A DNA stretch of 64,000 nucleotides from an uncultured Saprospiraceae bacterium. GTDB lineage: Bacteria > Bacteroidota > Bacteroidia > Chitinophagales > Saprospiraceae. The notes under the pieces were generated by a model. It did no database searches, had not been told where the DNA came from, and saw only the letters and a list, made by a program, of their open reading frames with translations. The stretch is taken from assembly GCA_937959115.1 (NCBI GenBank), contig CALGAW010000027.1:124001-188000 (forward strand). Direction: 5' to 3'. Each line of letters opens with the position of its first letter. Position 1 is the stretch's first letter. Below are positions 17,255 to 26,719 of the stretch, piece by piece. The position numbers were made by a program, and so were the translations under genes.

Positions 17255-18937
17255 TTATCCCATTTTTTCATAAACCACTTTAAGAATTTCCGTTTCTAGT
17301 TGATTGGCTACTTCGATCAATGCTTGGCCTTTTTCTAAGATGGAAGCTACAAACGCCTTATCATCCAAATCAGCCGTATTGATTTTGACATTCAAGAAGG
17401 CGCCATGCACTGCTGCTCGTGCGCACAAAGCCCCAACACCAGCATCTGTAACTGAATTTGGATTGCCCGTTTCTGCCATTGCCTTGATAATATCAAAGGT
17501 TTCCATCGTCTTTTGCATGACTTGAAATGGCACTTCAATTGCGTGCTTTGTAGCGGTTTGAATCGCATGGCTTCTAGCCGTTTTTTCTTCCTCAGACCCT
17601 TTGGGCAATCTAAATGCAGCCATGATGGCATTGAAGGAACGGGTATCCTCATCTACTAGCAATAATAAATCATCCTTTAGCTTTTGTCCTTGATCTGCCC
17701 AGTCCGAAAACTCTTCCCAACGGCTATCCCAAGAACGCTTATGAGACGATAGATTTGCGACCATCGTAGCTAATGAAACACCAAGTGCTCCAACGTACGC
17801 CGCAATGGAACCACCTCCTGGCGCAGGACTCTCAGAAGCCGTTTCATTGGAGAAGGCTCTTAAATCCATAGCAATGAGTGGAGACATGCCCGCGTCCTGC
17901 ATGCTATATTCAATAATTTTCTTTCTTGGATCAAATGGACTTAACTCATCTAACCCTAGAGATTTGACAGCAATTCTGATAATTTCTGCTTCAGAAACGC
18001 CAGTAGACCTTCTCTGCTGATGAAGGAAATATCGTCCAGCATCAAGCATTACTTTTAAAGGCACCATGCCTACTAATTCAGATCCTGTAACCCTCAATCC
18101 CCGATTGTTGGCACTTTTCCTCACTTCTTCGAAAGCGGTGTGCAATGGTGTGATGTTAATATTGGTTAGGTTCATGGAGATCTGAGCAAGCTCGTACTCT
18201 TCTATGTACCAGCCAATGGCTTTTACCGATTTGCAAGCACCTGGTTGCCTTAAAGGATTGCCAGCATCATCTGTCAAGACTTTGCCTGTTACCTTTCCGT
18301 CTTTACGCTTGAGCCTGCCCTTCTCTCTTACATCAAAGGCTACAGAATTGGCTCGACGCACGGAAGTCGTGTTCAGATTGACATTATAAGCGACTAGGAA
18401 ATCCCTTGCACCGATCACGGTAGCTCCTGCCTTAGCGTTGAATGTGGCGGGACCGTAATCTGGTTTCCAGGTTGGATTTGCGAGTTTATCGGGCAGTCCT
18501 TCATACTCCCCAGCTCTTACTGTTGCTAGGTTTCTGCGTTCTGGCTTAGTTGCAGCACTTTCGTACATGTATACTGGAATGTTAAGTGATTCCCCTACCC
18601 TTTTTGCTAGTTTGTGGGCATACTCAGCGGCTTCCTCCATAGAGACATTTGCAATCGGAATCAGTGGACAGACATCTGTTGCGCCCATTCTAGGGTGTTC
18701 GCCCTTGTGTTTGCTCATGTCTATTACCTCACTTGCTTTTTTTATTGCCTGAAAGGCAGCTTCGACAACTTGTTCGGGTGTGCCTACTAATGTGACAACC
18801 GTTCTGTTGGTTGCCTTGCCAGGGTCTACGTCAAGCAGCGTAACTCCTTCAATGGTTTTGATGGCAGCTGTAATCTGATCAATGGTTTGCTGGTTGCGGC
18901 CTTCGCTAAAATTGGGAACGCATTCTATGATTTTCAT
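17255..18937 (-). CDS. ftcD: Bifunctional glutamate formimidoyltransferase / formimidoyl-THF cyclodeaminase
   Basis: 560 residues, close to the 541 of mammalian FTCD. The formimidoyltransferase N-domain begins CVPNFSEGRN and contains HPRMGATDVCPLIPI. The C-domain of the transferase runs to about residue 330. The cyclodeaminase follows from about 355 (FSNETASESPAPGGGSIAAYVGALG). It moves the formimino group of N-formimidoyl-glutamate to tetrahydrofolate and deaminates it, at the end of histidine degradation. No other hut genes are in the window. Convergent with copy 2 of the arylsulfotransferase-like pair (25-base gap). Three copies of GTGCTTAG lie just upstream of the start codon. Confidence 0.93.
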   Translation of the reverse strand: MKIIECVPNFSEGRNQQTIDQITAAIKTIEGVTLLDVDPGKATNRTVVTLVGTPEQVVEAAFQAIKKASEVIDMSKHKGEHPRMGATDVCPLIPIANVSMEEAAEYAHKLAKRVGESLNIPVYMYESAATKPERRNLATVRAGEYEGLPDKLANPTWKPDYGPATFNAKAGATVIGARDFLVAYNVNLNTTSVRRANSVAFDVREKGRLKRKDGKVTGKVLTDDAGNPLRQPGACKSVKAIGWYIEEYELAQISMNLTNINITPLHTAFEEVRKSANNRGLRVTGSELVGMVPLKVMLDAGRYFLHQQRRSTGVSEAEIIRIAVKSLGLDELSPFDPRKKIIEYSMQDAGMSPLIAMDLRAFSNETASESPAPGGGSIAAYVGALGVSLATMVANLSSHKRSWDSRWEEFSDWADQGQKLKDDLLLLVDEDTRSFNAIMAAFRLPKGSEEEKTARSHAIQTATKHAIEVPFQVMQKTMETFDIIKAMAETGNPNSVTDAGVGALCARAAVHGAFLNVKINTADLDDKAFVASILEKGQALIEVANQLETEILKVVYEKMG

Positions 18938-18943
18938 GTTTTG

Positions 18944-18974
18944 GTGCTTAGTGCTTAGAAAATTCAGTGCTTAG
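18944..18974 (-). repeat. Three GTGCTTAG repeats upstream of ftcD
   Basis: GTGCTTAG occurs at 18944-18951, 18951-18958 and 18967-18974, within 40 bases of the ftcD start. The third copy runs into an inverted repeat, AGCATT / AATGCT. It could be an operator array or a leader structure. No regulator is identified. Confidence 0.4.
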
Positions 18975-19144
18975 CATTTTTTTTGAATGCTCACTTTCTT
19001 ACTATTTGCTAAAATAATATTTAGCGAATTTAGATAAAGAAATTAACAAAAAAAATTGTGGGGATGATCTGTTGGTTGAAAGATTAGTATTACATGGCGT
19101 TTAAGCCTCTTGTCAAGGCGAATACCAAATCACCAGATATAACG

Positions 19145-20959
19145 TTACTGAGCATCATCCTGCTTAAAATAAGCCAATAGTTTTTCAGTTGCTGCCTTGC
19201 CAGCTACACGTTGCAGTTCATCAGTAGTCGCCTGCTTAAGTCGTTCCACGGATTTGAAGTGTAGGAGTAGCTTTTGAGCTGTTTTTTGGCCAATACCGGG
19301 CACTTCCGTCAACTCCGTTTTGGCAAAACTCTTCGATCGGAGATTCCTATGAAACGTGATGGCAAAACGGTGTGCCTCATTTCTTAATTGCTGGATGACT
19401 TTTAAGCTTTCGGATCGCTTGCTTAAATGAAGGGGAATCGGGTCATCCGCAAAGTAAATTTCTTCTAGGCGTTTGGCAATGCCGATGACAGTGATTCGTT
19501 TGTCTAGTCCTAGTTCACGGATGCTCTTCATCGCTGAGCTGAGTTGCCCTTTTCCTCCGTCTATTACTACGAGCTGAGGGAGCGATTTTTCTTCTTCCAC
19601 CAAGCGCTTGTATCGTCGAAAGACGACTTCCTCCATGGAGGCATAATCATCCGGCCCTACTACGGTTTTAATATGGTAATGTCGATAATCTTTCTTGGAA
19701 GGCCGAGCGTTCTTGAATACCACCATGGAGGCAACCGGATGAGTGCCCATGAGATTCGAGTTGTCAAAGCATTCAATATGTGTGGGAATACTGTCGAGCT
19801 GCAAGTCTTTCTCCATTGTTTTCAGAATGCGTTCAGCATGGGTTTGTTTCTGTGCTTTGTTCAGCGTTTCCTTTTGTTTTTGGAGTTTGTAGTACGTGAG
19901 ATTCTTACTTGACAGATCTAATAGTTTTTTCTTTTCACCGCGCTGTGGTACAGTGATGGTAATGCCCTCCATTTCAGGAATCGAAATCGGAAACGGGACA
20001 ATCAGTTCTGCTGCAATACTATTAAATTTATTCATTAAAATCGGAATAGAGTAGACCAGTAACTCCTCAGGCTTGTCATTTAGATTGGGAACCATTTCCA
20101 GCATAAAGGTATTCAGCAAAGCACCATTCGCAATTTTCATGTAATTGACGATCGCTAGATTTTCAATGATTTCAATTGTAAAAACATCCGCATCAGTAAT
20201 GGAAGGACTTACGACCGTTGATTTACTTTGATAGCTATTCAGGATCTGTAAATTCTCCTTGATTGTCTGTGCTTTTTCAAATTCTAGCTGCTCAACACTT
20301 AAAGCCATTTGTGTTTTATGGTATTGTTTTACTGGACCGAAATTACCATTTAGGATATTTTTGACTTGACGTATTTTTTCATTGTAGGCATCCTCATCTT
20401 CTAGTCCTTCACAAGGACCATTGCAATTTTTGATATGGAATTCAAGACAAATTTTAAATTTCTTTTTCTCAATGTTTTGTTCAGAAAGGTTATAGCTACA
20501 TGTCCTAAGCTTAAAGAGTCTTCGTATAGTATTCAATACTACAGTTATTCGTTTTACGGAAGTATAGGGACCATAATATTTAGATCCATCTTTTATAACT
20601 TTTCGTGTCATAAAGACACGCGGAAACCGTTCACGCTTGATACAGATGTAAGGATAACTTTTCCCATCTTTGAGTTGTACATTGTACCGTGGTTGGAGAT
20701 CCTTTATTAAAGAATTTTCTAGTAGGAGCGCATCTTGTTCAGATTCAACAATAGTATAAACTACAGAATCAGCGACTCGGATAAGTACCCTTGTTTTATG
20801 TGCTTGGTGTTTTTTATTACCAAAATAAGAAGCAATCCTTTTTTTTAGATTCTTCGCTTTCCCAACATAAAGCACCTTTCCCTTATCGTCAAGATACCGA
20901 TACACGCCCGGTTGATTCGGTAACGTAGCAGCCAGCTTTTTGTAGTCTTCATGGGTCAT
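19145..20959 (-). CDS. uvrC: UvrABC excinuclease subunit C
   Basis: 604 residues, full family length. The GIY-YIG nuclease that makes the 3' incision is at residues about 14-95 (QPGVYRYLDDKGKVLYVGKA). The UVR domain is near 205-240 (VEQLEFEKAQTIKENL). The RNase H-like 5'-incision domain is at about 385-540 (IECFDNSNLMGTHPVASMVVF; VIDGGKGQLSSA). A C-terminal helix-hairpin-helix pair follows (LTEVPGIGQKTAQKLL). It works with UvrA and UvrB in nucleotide excision repair; mfd, which couples this to transcription, is also in the window at 54720-58094. Probably cotranscribed with the upstream PBP gene (76-base gap). Confidence 0.96.
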   Translation of the reverse strand: MTHEDYKKLAATLPNQPGVYRYLDDKGKVLYVGKAKNLKKRIASYFGNKKHQAHKTRVLIRVADSVVYTIVESEQDALLLENSLIKDLQPRYNVQLKDGKSYPYICIKRERFPRVFMTRKVIKDGSKYYGPYTSVKRITVVLNTIRRLFKLRTCSYNLSEQNIEKKKFKICLEFHIKNCNGPCEGLEDEDAYNEKIRQVKNILNGNFGPVKQYHKTQMALSVEQLEFEKAQTIKENLQILNSYQSKSTVVSPSITDADVFTIEIIENLAIVNYMKIANGALLNTFMLEMVPNLNDKPEELLVYSIPILMNKFNSIAAELIVPFPISIPEMEGITITVPQRGEKKKLLDLSSKNLTYYKLQKQKETLNKAQKQTHAERILKTMEKDLQLDSIPTHIECFDNSNLMGTHPVASMVVFKNARPSKKDYRHYHIKTVVGPDDYASMEEVVFRRYKRLVEEEKSLPQLVVIDGGKGQLSSAMKSIRELGLDKRITVIGIAKRLEEIYFADDPIPLHLSKRSESLKVIQQLRNEAHRFAITFHRNLRSKSFAKTELTEVPGIGQKTAQKLLLHFKSVERLKQATTDELQRVAGKAATEKLLAYFKQDDAQ

Positions 20960-21035
20960 CTTAGAAGAATATTTTTTGCTTTTCTAATGATGCAGATGTA
21001 GGAGGCGAAAACGTATAGAATTGAATTTATTCGAT

Positions 21036-23867
21036 TTAAAAATCATCCTCTTCCTCTGATTCATCGTCTTCGTCGAATACTGGCTTTTGGCTTGGAGCAG
21101 GTTTGTTACTAGACTCATTACTTTCTTCACCATCGTCCTCTGCGTCTTCGTCTTCCTCCTCAGTGTCTTCATCAGCATCCTCTCCTTCTCCTTCGGGTGT
21201 TTCATTAGGTTTTTTGCCAATGGTCGATTTCTTTTTCCGTTTCTGACCTGGATAATCACTTATATTAGCACCTTCGTCATCTTCGAAATCATCTTCCCAG
21301 TCATCACCATCGTCATCACCAAACTCAAATTCGTCATCCTCTTCCTCTTCTATCTCGGGCTCACCATAAGGATCATTAGGATACACTGCATCTGGGTCAA
21401 CATCTACACGGTCTGTGAATTGTTGATATTCTGCACAATCCAATTCAATTTCAAGTGGACTAGAGGGTTCTGGGAACATCGCTGTTTTATCAAACTCAAG
21501 ATCTTCATCTGCTTCAACTGCTTTCATGAAGTGTTGAAAAATAGGTCGAGCCAAAACGGCTCCTTGTCCATATCGGAGGTCCCTAAACCGCAACCATCTA
21601 TCATCACAGCCTACCCAAGTGCCTGCAACTAGGTTTGGTGTTACGCCCATGTACCAAGCATCGGCATGCGAGTTTGTCGTTCCGGTTTTTCCTCCGTTGA
21701 CTGTTTCAAGACCAAGTCGACTACCAATCACATTCTTAAGCATTTGAACCATTACGTGATTGGCTTGTTCGCTGAGTACTTGCTTTTGTTCGATGATGGA
21801 CTCGTAAATCACATTACCGTTTTTATCTTCGATGCGGTTGATGTATATCGGTTTACTCACGATTCCACCATTTGCAAAAGCAGTATAAGCTCCTGTCATT
21901 TCATACACAGACAAATCTGGTGTTCCTAGGCAGATACTCGGCACTGGAGGCACCCTTTTCAGATCAATGCCCATATTCCCAATCAAGTCTCTTAGTGGCT
22001 CAGGGCTTCCCATATCCTTCATTAGATAAGCAGAAACGGAGTTTTTAGATTCTTTGAGAGCTTGCATCAACGTGATTGGCGCATTGGTGTATTCTCCTAC
22101 GTTTTTAGGTGTCCAATCATCTTTTAGATGAAATGTACCTTTCTCTATGGTGACAGGTTGATCAATGACCTGATGACAAGGAGAATAACCTCTCAAGTCA
22201 ATTGAAATCGCATACAAAAATGGCTTGAACGTAGATCCAATTTGTCTTGCAACGGATTTATTGGCGTGATCATACTTAAAAAACCGATGATCTGAACCAC
22301 CTACCCATGCTTTTACATAGCCTGACTGCGGCTCTACGGCCATGAAGCCTGTCTGCAGTTGCATTCTATTGTATTTTATAGAGTCTAGTGGAGTCATTAA
22401 GGTATCTGTCTGATATTGGTCGTTGTAAGCAAAGACAGTCATTTTCTCTTTCTTGTCAAATGCCTTTTTGACTGCTGTTTGAAGTGTTTTCCATTCTTTT
22501 TTAATTGCTTTCCAATCCTCGGACTTTAATGTATTCCTGTATTTATCAGCCAGTTTTGGTCCTATAAACTTTGTTTTGACCCACTTATCTATTTGATCTC
22601 GCTTTTTCTCTGCAAGAAAGAGTCGATCAATATCCACATCTCTATATTTCTGTTTTTCAACAATGTTAAGGTGTTTGTTTCTCAATGATTGGTAGCGTCT
22701 AGAAATTCTTATTTGTTTTGTTAATGCTTGCTGTCGACGTTCCAGATCCTCATTGGTAATTTTTTCAATGTCATCACGATATTTCCATGGATCTCGCTTA
22801 TGCCAGTGTTCGAAAAACAGCCCTTGCATTTTTTCAAGGTGCTTCATTGCAGCCTCTTCAGCATGTTTTTGCATTCGGCTATCAATAGTGGTGTAAATTC
22901 TCAAACCATCTTCATAAATGCTGTACGTAGAGCCATCTAGCTTTGGATTATCCTTGAGAATTTTTTTCACGTCTTCTCTTAGATATTCTCTGAAGTGTGG
23001 TGCTAAACCATCGTTATGATCTACTTTTTTGAACTGAGACATGTTCAAGGGCAATACTCTAAGTGAGTCGTATTCCGCCTTGGTGATCATGTTGTTTTTC
23101 ATCATTTGGTAAAGCACGATCATCCGCCGATGCATCGTAGTATCTGGTCGGCTTATCGGATTAAACAGTGAAGGGTTTTTCAGCATACCGACAAGAGTGG
23201 CGGCCTCTTCTAACCTAAGAGAGTCTTGTGTTTTTCCAAAATAGATTTCAGAAGCAGATCGAATACCGTATGCACCGTGAATGAAATTAAATTTATTTAG
23301 GTACATGGTCAGTATTTCCTCTTTGGTGTAGCTTCGCTCAAGTTTTACTGCGGTTATCCATTCCTTGAGTTTGGTGGTTCCCATCACCCATATTTTCTTA
23401 AGTGGATTACCGATAAATGGTGGGCGATCAAACAGTAATTTGGCCAATTGTTGTGTAATGGTACTTCCACCACCTCCGCTTCTATCACCACCAAGGACGG
23501 TCCTAGTGATAACACGTGCCAATGCACGTTTGTCAATGCCTGAATGCTCTTTAAACCGTTCATCCTCAGTGGCGATCAACGCGTTTATCAAATGTTCTGG
23601 TAGCTCTTCATATTTAACGTCGATTCTATTCTTGATAAAGTATCTTCCTAGCAGCACACCATCTGCAGAAAAAATCTCAGTGGCGGTTTCACTCCTAGGA
23701 TTCTCAAGTTGCTCAAAAGTAGGCAAATCGCTCATTGATAAGAATAAAAACAGACAAGCTACTGCTAGAAACCCAAGGGTCAGAAGTAGCCAAAGTCGTT
23801 TTACTAATTTTTTATGGTAAGGTCGTCTACTTTTGTAAATACCTTCCGTTTTTTCATTTTCTTCCAA
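21036..23867 (-). CDS. Class A penicillin-binding protein (PBP1A-type)
   Basis: 943 residues. A short basic cytoplasmic tail is followed by one membrane helix (about 25-44). The GT51 glycosyltransferase is at about 60-235, with the catalytic Glu101 motif ATEDERFKEHSG and the GGSTITQQLAK block. The transpeptidase has SxxK in GSTFKPF (near 545), SxN in SKNSV and KTGT near 725. It polymerises and crosslinks peptidoglycan in the periplasm. After about residue 800 the protein becomes a very acidic, low-complexity tail of roughly 120 residues made mostly of D and E, broken by one basic patch (KRKKKS). Such tails vary among Bacteroidota PBP1A proteins. Confidence 0.95.
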   Translation of the reverse strand: MEENEKTEGIYKSRRPYHKKLVKRLWLLLTLGFLAVACLFLFLSMSDLPTFEQLENPRSETATEIFSADGVLLGRYFIKNRIDVKYEELPEHLINALIATEDERFKEHSGIDKRALARVITRTVLGGDRSGGGGSTITQQLAKLLFDRPPFIGNPLKKIWVMGTTKLKEWITAVKLERSYTKEEILTMYLNKFNFIHGAYGIRSASEIYFGKTQDSLRLEEAATLVGMLKNPSLFNPISRPDTTMHRRMIVLYQMMKNNMITKAEYDSLRVLPLNMSQFKKVDHNDGLAPHFREYLREDVKKILKDNPKLDGSTYSIYEDGLRIYTTIDSRMQKHAEEAAMKHLEKMQGLFFEHWHKRDPWKYRDDIEKITNEDLERRQQALTKQIRISRRYQSLRNKHLNIVEKQKYRDVDIDRLFLAEKKRDQIDKWVKTKFIGPKLADKYRNTLKSEDWKAIKKEWKTLQTAVKKAFDKKEKMTVFAYNDQYQTDTLMTPLDSIKYNRMQLQTGFMAVEPQSGYVKAWVGGSDHRFFKYDHANKSVARQIGSTFKPFLYAISIDLRGYSPCHQVIDQPVTIEKGTFHLKDDWTPKNVGEYTNAPITLMQALKESKNSVSAYLMKDMGSPEPLRDLIGNMGIDLKRVPPVPSICLGTPDLSVYEMTGAYTAFANGGIVSKPIYINRIEDKNGNVIYESIIEQKQVLSEQANHVMVQMLKNVIGSRLGLETVNGGKTGTTNSHADAWYMGVTPNLVAGTWVGCDDRWLRFRDLRYGQGAVLARPIFQHFMKAVEADEDLEFDKTAMFPEPSSPLEIELDCAEYQQFTDRVDVDPDAVYPNDPYGEPEIEEEEDDEFEFGDDDGDDWEDDFEDDEGANISDYPGQKRKKKSTIGKKPNETPEGEGEDADEDTEEEDEDAEDDGEESNESSNKPAPSQKPVFDEDDESEEEDDF

Positions 23868-24132
23868 GTATTTGAAGATTTATAGTTTAAGAAACGAAAT
23901 ACAAAATTAATGATTTTATGTTAGTATTAACTAAATAGTTGAAGTTGAATTTTTTTATGAGTGTATATTTTGTATTATTAACAAGATTATTTGACAAGTT
24001 TTAATTCAATTCCGTCATATTGCAGTCAAAATGCCTCTTTTTTTAATGTTAATTTTATTGAAAAAGCGAATTCCCAAATTTTAAATTGTAAATTACTTGT
24101 ACTTAATAGACGACTAGATAATAATAATTAAT

Positions 24133-25281
24133 ATGAAGAAATATTTACTATTCTTAACAACCATCTTTGTAACCTTTGTCGCCTTCGGTCAAATCACCGT
24201 AACAAACACGGTGTTTCCTCAAGTAGGGGATGTGTATTACACGTCAAATGAGGGTCCGAATACTTCGGTAATGATAACCGCTGCAGGCCCCAATCAAACG
24301 TGGATTTATGATCAATTTCAACCGAATTTTGTTGACACATCAGAAATTTTAACCGCTTCACAAGGAACTGTAGGTGCAGATTATCCGACAGCTGATATCT
24401 TATTGCCTTTGGGTGGCCCTAATGAAGGGTATGCAAAAAACAGTGGAAATCAACTTGAACTGATCGGTGTGTATGGTGGTATTGGTTTTGGCGGAGGTGG
24501 ATTTAACGTTCCGCTTTCACCAACTTCGATTCTATTGAATACTCCTATGACATATAGTTCTACATTTCAAGATCAGAATAGTAGTTTTGTATCATTTGAT
24601 CCTCAAGATTTTCCACCTCTACAAGCACTGTTAGATAGTCTTCTACCACCATTTGTAACTGTAGACTCCATTCGAAACATTCAGACTACAGATCGTACAG
24701 ACGAAGTAGATGCCTGGGGAACACTTACCACAAACCATGGTACGTTTGATGTACTAAGAGTCAAAAAATACAGTATTACAGATCGAAATATTGAAGTAAA
24801 GATTCCAGTTCTGGGCTGGGTAGATCCCGCCACGTTTGGAGCGCAAATACCTTTTGCAGGTCTTGATACAACACTTGCTTATGACTTTGTTAGTGCTACA
24901 GAAAAGGTGGCAATTATGTCAGTCAATGTTGATGATATTACAGGAACGTTGCTGTCCGTGCGTTACAAAGTGGATCCTAGTGAAGTAGTGGCAACTGGGG
25001 TTGAAGATGAAATTGATAACGGTTCATATATCAATGCTTACCCAAACCCAGCAATTAACGCTATTGATATCGAAATAGTCCTAGAAAAAGCGGGAAATTA
25101 CACGATTGATGTTTATAATATTCTTGGAATAAAACAAGCTTCTAAAATAGAATATGTCAACGGACGCACCATTAGCCGCCTAGATATTAGTCATTTATCA
25201 AAAGGGAATTATCTGTATAGTATTTCAAATGATCAAGGAGAAATATTATTTACGAAACGCCTTGCTGTAATTCGTCCTTAA
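24133..25281 (+). CDS. Secreted T9SS protein of unknown function
   Basis: 382 residues. The signal peptide is MKKYLLFLTTIFVTFVAFGQ. The central part is beta-rich with no catalytic motif I recognise (GDVYYTSNEGPN; TTDRTDEVDAWGTLTTNHGTFDVLRVKK). Residues about 305-382 are a T9SS type A sorting domain (AYPNPAINAIDIEI ... LSKGNYLYSI). Proteins of this architecture are numerous in Saprospiria and uncharacterised. Monocistronic by context: a 265-base gap before it and a promoter for deoC after it. Confidence 0.8.
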   Translation: MKKYLLFLTTIFVTFVAFGQITVTNTVFPQVGDVYYTSNEGPNTSVMITAAGPNQTWIYDQFQPNFVDTSEILTASQGTVGADYPTADILLPLGGPNEGYAKNSGNQLELIGVYGGIGFGGGGFNVPLSPTSILLNTPMTYSSTFQDQNSSFVSFDPQDFPPLQALLDSLLPPFVTVDSIRNIQTTDRTDEVDAWGTLTTNHGTFDVLRVKKYSITDRNIEVKIPVLGWVDPATFGAQIPFAGLDTTLAYDFVSATEKVAIMSVNVDDITGTLLSVRYKVDPSEVVATGVEDEIDNGSYINAYPNPAINAIDIEIVLEKAGNYTIDVYNILGIKQASKIEYVNGRTISRLDISHLSKGNYLYSISNDQGEILFTKRLAVIRP

Positions 25282-25320
25282 TAAATTCAGATTAAATAAA
25301 ATTCTACAGGATTAAATAAA

Positions 25321-25353
25321 TTGCTCTTTTCTAAGCGAATTAGCTTATATTTG
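25321..25353 (+). promoter_or_regulatory. Promoter of deoC
   Basis: -33-like TTG at 25321-25323, then 22 bases, then an exact -7 element TATATTTG at 25346-25353. The start codon is at 25377, giving a leader of about 17 bases, with AAAAGGA directly before the ATG. Confidence 0.6.
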
Positions 25354-25376
25354 TTGCAATTAACAAAACAAAAGGA

Positions 25377-26036
25377 ATGGAAGATAATTTTGAGTTATCA
25401 GGAATGATTGACCATACCATTTTGAAACCCAATTGTAGCGCGGAAGAAGTCAAAGTTTTATGTCAGGAAGCTATTGAAAACAGCTTTGCTGCAGTTTGTG
25501 TACCTCCGTATTTCGCAAGTGACGCAGCTAGAATCTTAGAAGATCATCAGGTAAAAGTTGCTACCGTAATTGGTTTCCCAATGGGATATTCCAGTACTCC
25601 TGCAAAAGTCGAAGAAGTAAAACGCGCGATAGATGATGGTGTAGACGAATTAGATGTCGTAATCAATATCTGTGCTGTCAAAAACGGAAACTGGGCTTAC
25701 GTAAAAAATGATATTAATAGTGTGACAACCGCAACCCACCTCAAAGGGAAAGTCGTGAAAGTAATTCTAGAAACTGGAATGCTCGATGAAAGCGAATTGG
25801 AAAAACTATGCACTATTTGTTTAGAAATTGGAGTTGATTATGTGAAAACATCAACAGGCTACAATGGAAAAGGTGCTACGATTAAAGCCGTTGAGTTCTT
25901 ACAATCAAAACTCCAGGATAAAGTAAAAATCAAGGCCTCTGGAGGTATTGACAATCATAAGAAAGCGACCGACTTAATTAAGGCAGGAGCGAATCGACTT
26001 GGATGCTCCAAAAGCATGAAAATTATAGAAGCATGA
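25377..26036 (+). CDS. deoC: Deoxyribose-phosphate aldolase
   Basis: 219 residues, a normal length. It splits 2-deoxyribose-5-phosphate to glyceraldehyde-3-phosphate and acetaldehyde in deoxynucleoside salvage. Class I aldolase TIM barrel. The Schiff-base lysine is Lys157 in DYVKTSTG; the second conserved Lys lies in KIKASGG near 186; the DELDVVIN block is near 90. Its stop overlaps the ATG of the SPOR gene by four bases, so the two are translationally coupled. Confidence 0.95.
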   Translation: MEDNFELSGMIDHTILKPNCSAEEVKVLCQEAIENSFAAVCVPPYFASDAARILEDHQVKVATVIGFPMGYSSTPAKVEEVKRAIDDGVDELDVVINICAVKNGNWAYVKNDINSVTTATHLKGKVVKVILETGMLDESELEKLCTICLEIGVDYVKTSTGYNGKGATIKAVEFLQSKLQDKVKIKASGGIDNHKKATDLIKAGANRLGCSKSMKIIEA

Positions 26037-26422
26037 AATTCAAATTATTAATAGGACTAGGGTTGTTTATGATCTGTCAGGTTTGTACTGCACAGATTAG
26101 TGTTTATGAAGATGACCTCATCTCTTTAATGATAGAACGCCATAAGCAGGAAAACAGATCTGTCGGCACCGTTACAGGCTACCGTCTTCAATTGACTGCT
26201 AGTACCGATCGAATGAAGGTGTTAGATATGAAAGAAAAATTCTTATCGATATTTCCAGACCTTAGTGCTGAATGGGTATACAAAGCACCATTCTACAAAC
26301 TAAATGTAGGCGCTTTCAGAACCAAGCTAGAGGCAACCGCCCTCAAGCATAAGCTACGATTAGACTTTCCTGACTCTTATGTGGCTAGAGATACAAATAT
26401 TCGTCCTTCTGAATTCGATTAA
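26033..26422 (+). CDS. Secreted SPOR-domain-like protein
   Basis: 129 residues from the ATG at 26033, which overlaps the deoC stop (ATGA). The frame is also open further upstream, but 26033 gives the signal peptide MKFKLLIGLGLFMICQVCTAQ. The rest is essentially one SPOR-like fold (TGYRLQLTAS, APFYKLNVGAFRTKLEA, LRLDFPDSYVA). SPOR domains bind denuded glycan strands of peptidoglycan at the septum. Coupling to deoC looks like operon packing rather than shared metabolism. Confidence 0.75.
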   Translation: MKFKLLIGLGLFMICQVCTAQISVYEDDLISLMIERHKQENRSVGTVTGYRLQLTASTDRMKVLDMKEKFLSIFPDLSAEWVYKAPFYKLNVGAFRTKLEATALKHKLRLDFPDSYVARDTNIRPSEFD

Positions 26423-26499
26423 AGATCGAACAAAAAATGAGCATTGAAATTCATCAACGCTCATTGTATTCACTATCTTTTGTTATAATTAATTAGCTA

Positions 26500-26715
26500 C
26501 TATCTTGTATAGGCTAAGTTAACTGTAAAATCTGTTCCTACACCAGTCGCCACTTCATAAGAGATGTCCATCTTGTTTACCGTTGAAATGGTACCAGTAT
26601 TCAAATCATTTGTACTCGTTATTATTAACCTGAGGAGGAAAACCATATTTAAACTTAGCCATTGAAGATGGAATACCACCGCTTATGATATTTTAGGAAC
26701 CTTCAGAAATCCCTT
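26500..26715 (-). pseudogene. Possible decayed C-terminal gene fragment
   Basis: On the minus strand two frames carry protein-like sequence either side of a frame change. The first reads NIISGGIPSSMAKFKYGFPP then VNNNEYK and a stop. The second reads STNDLNTGTISTVNKMDI then SYEVATGVGTDFTVNLAYTR and the stop at 26500-26502. The second piece ends like a beta-rich surface protein. There is no start codon context or intact frame. Family unknown; it may be non-coding. Confidence 0.3.
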
Positions 26716-26719
26716 GCGT

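Noticed and set aside
20984-21259. 91-residue minus-strand open frame rich in Lys and Arg
   Set aside because: It is a frame shadow of the acidic PBP1A tail. GA-rich codons for Asp/Glu read in another frame give Lys/Arg-rich sequence.
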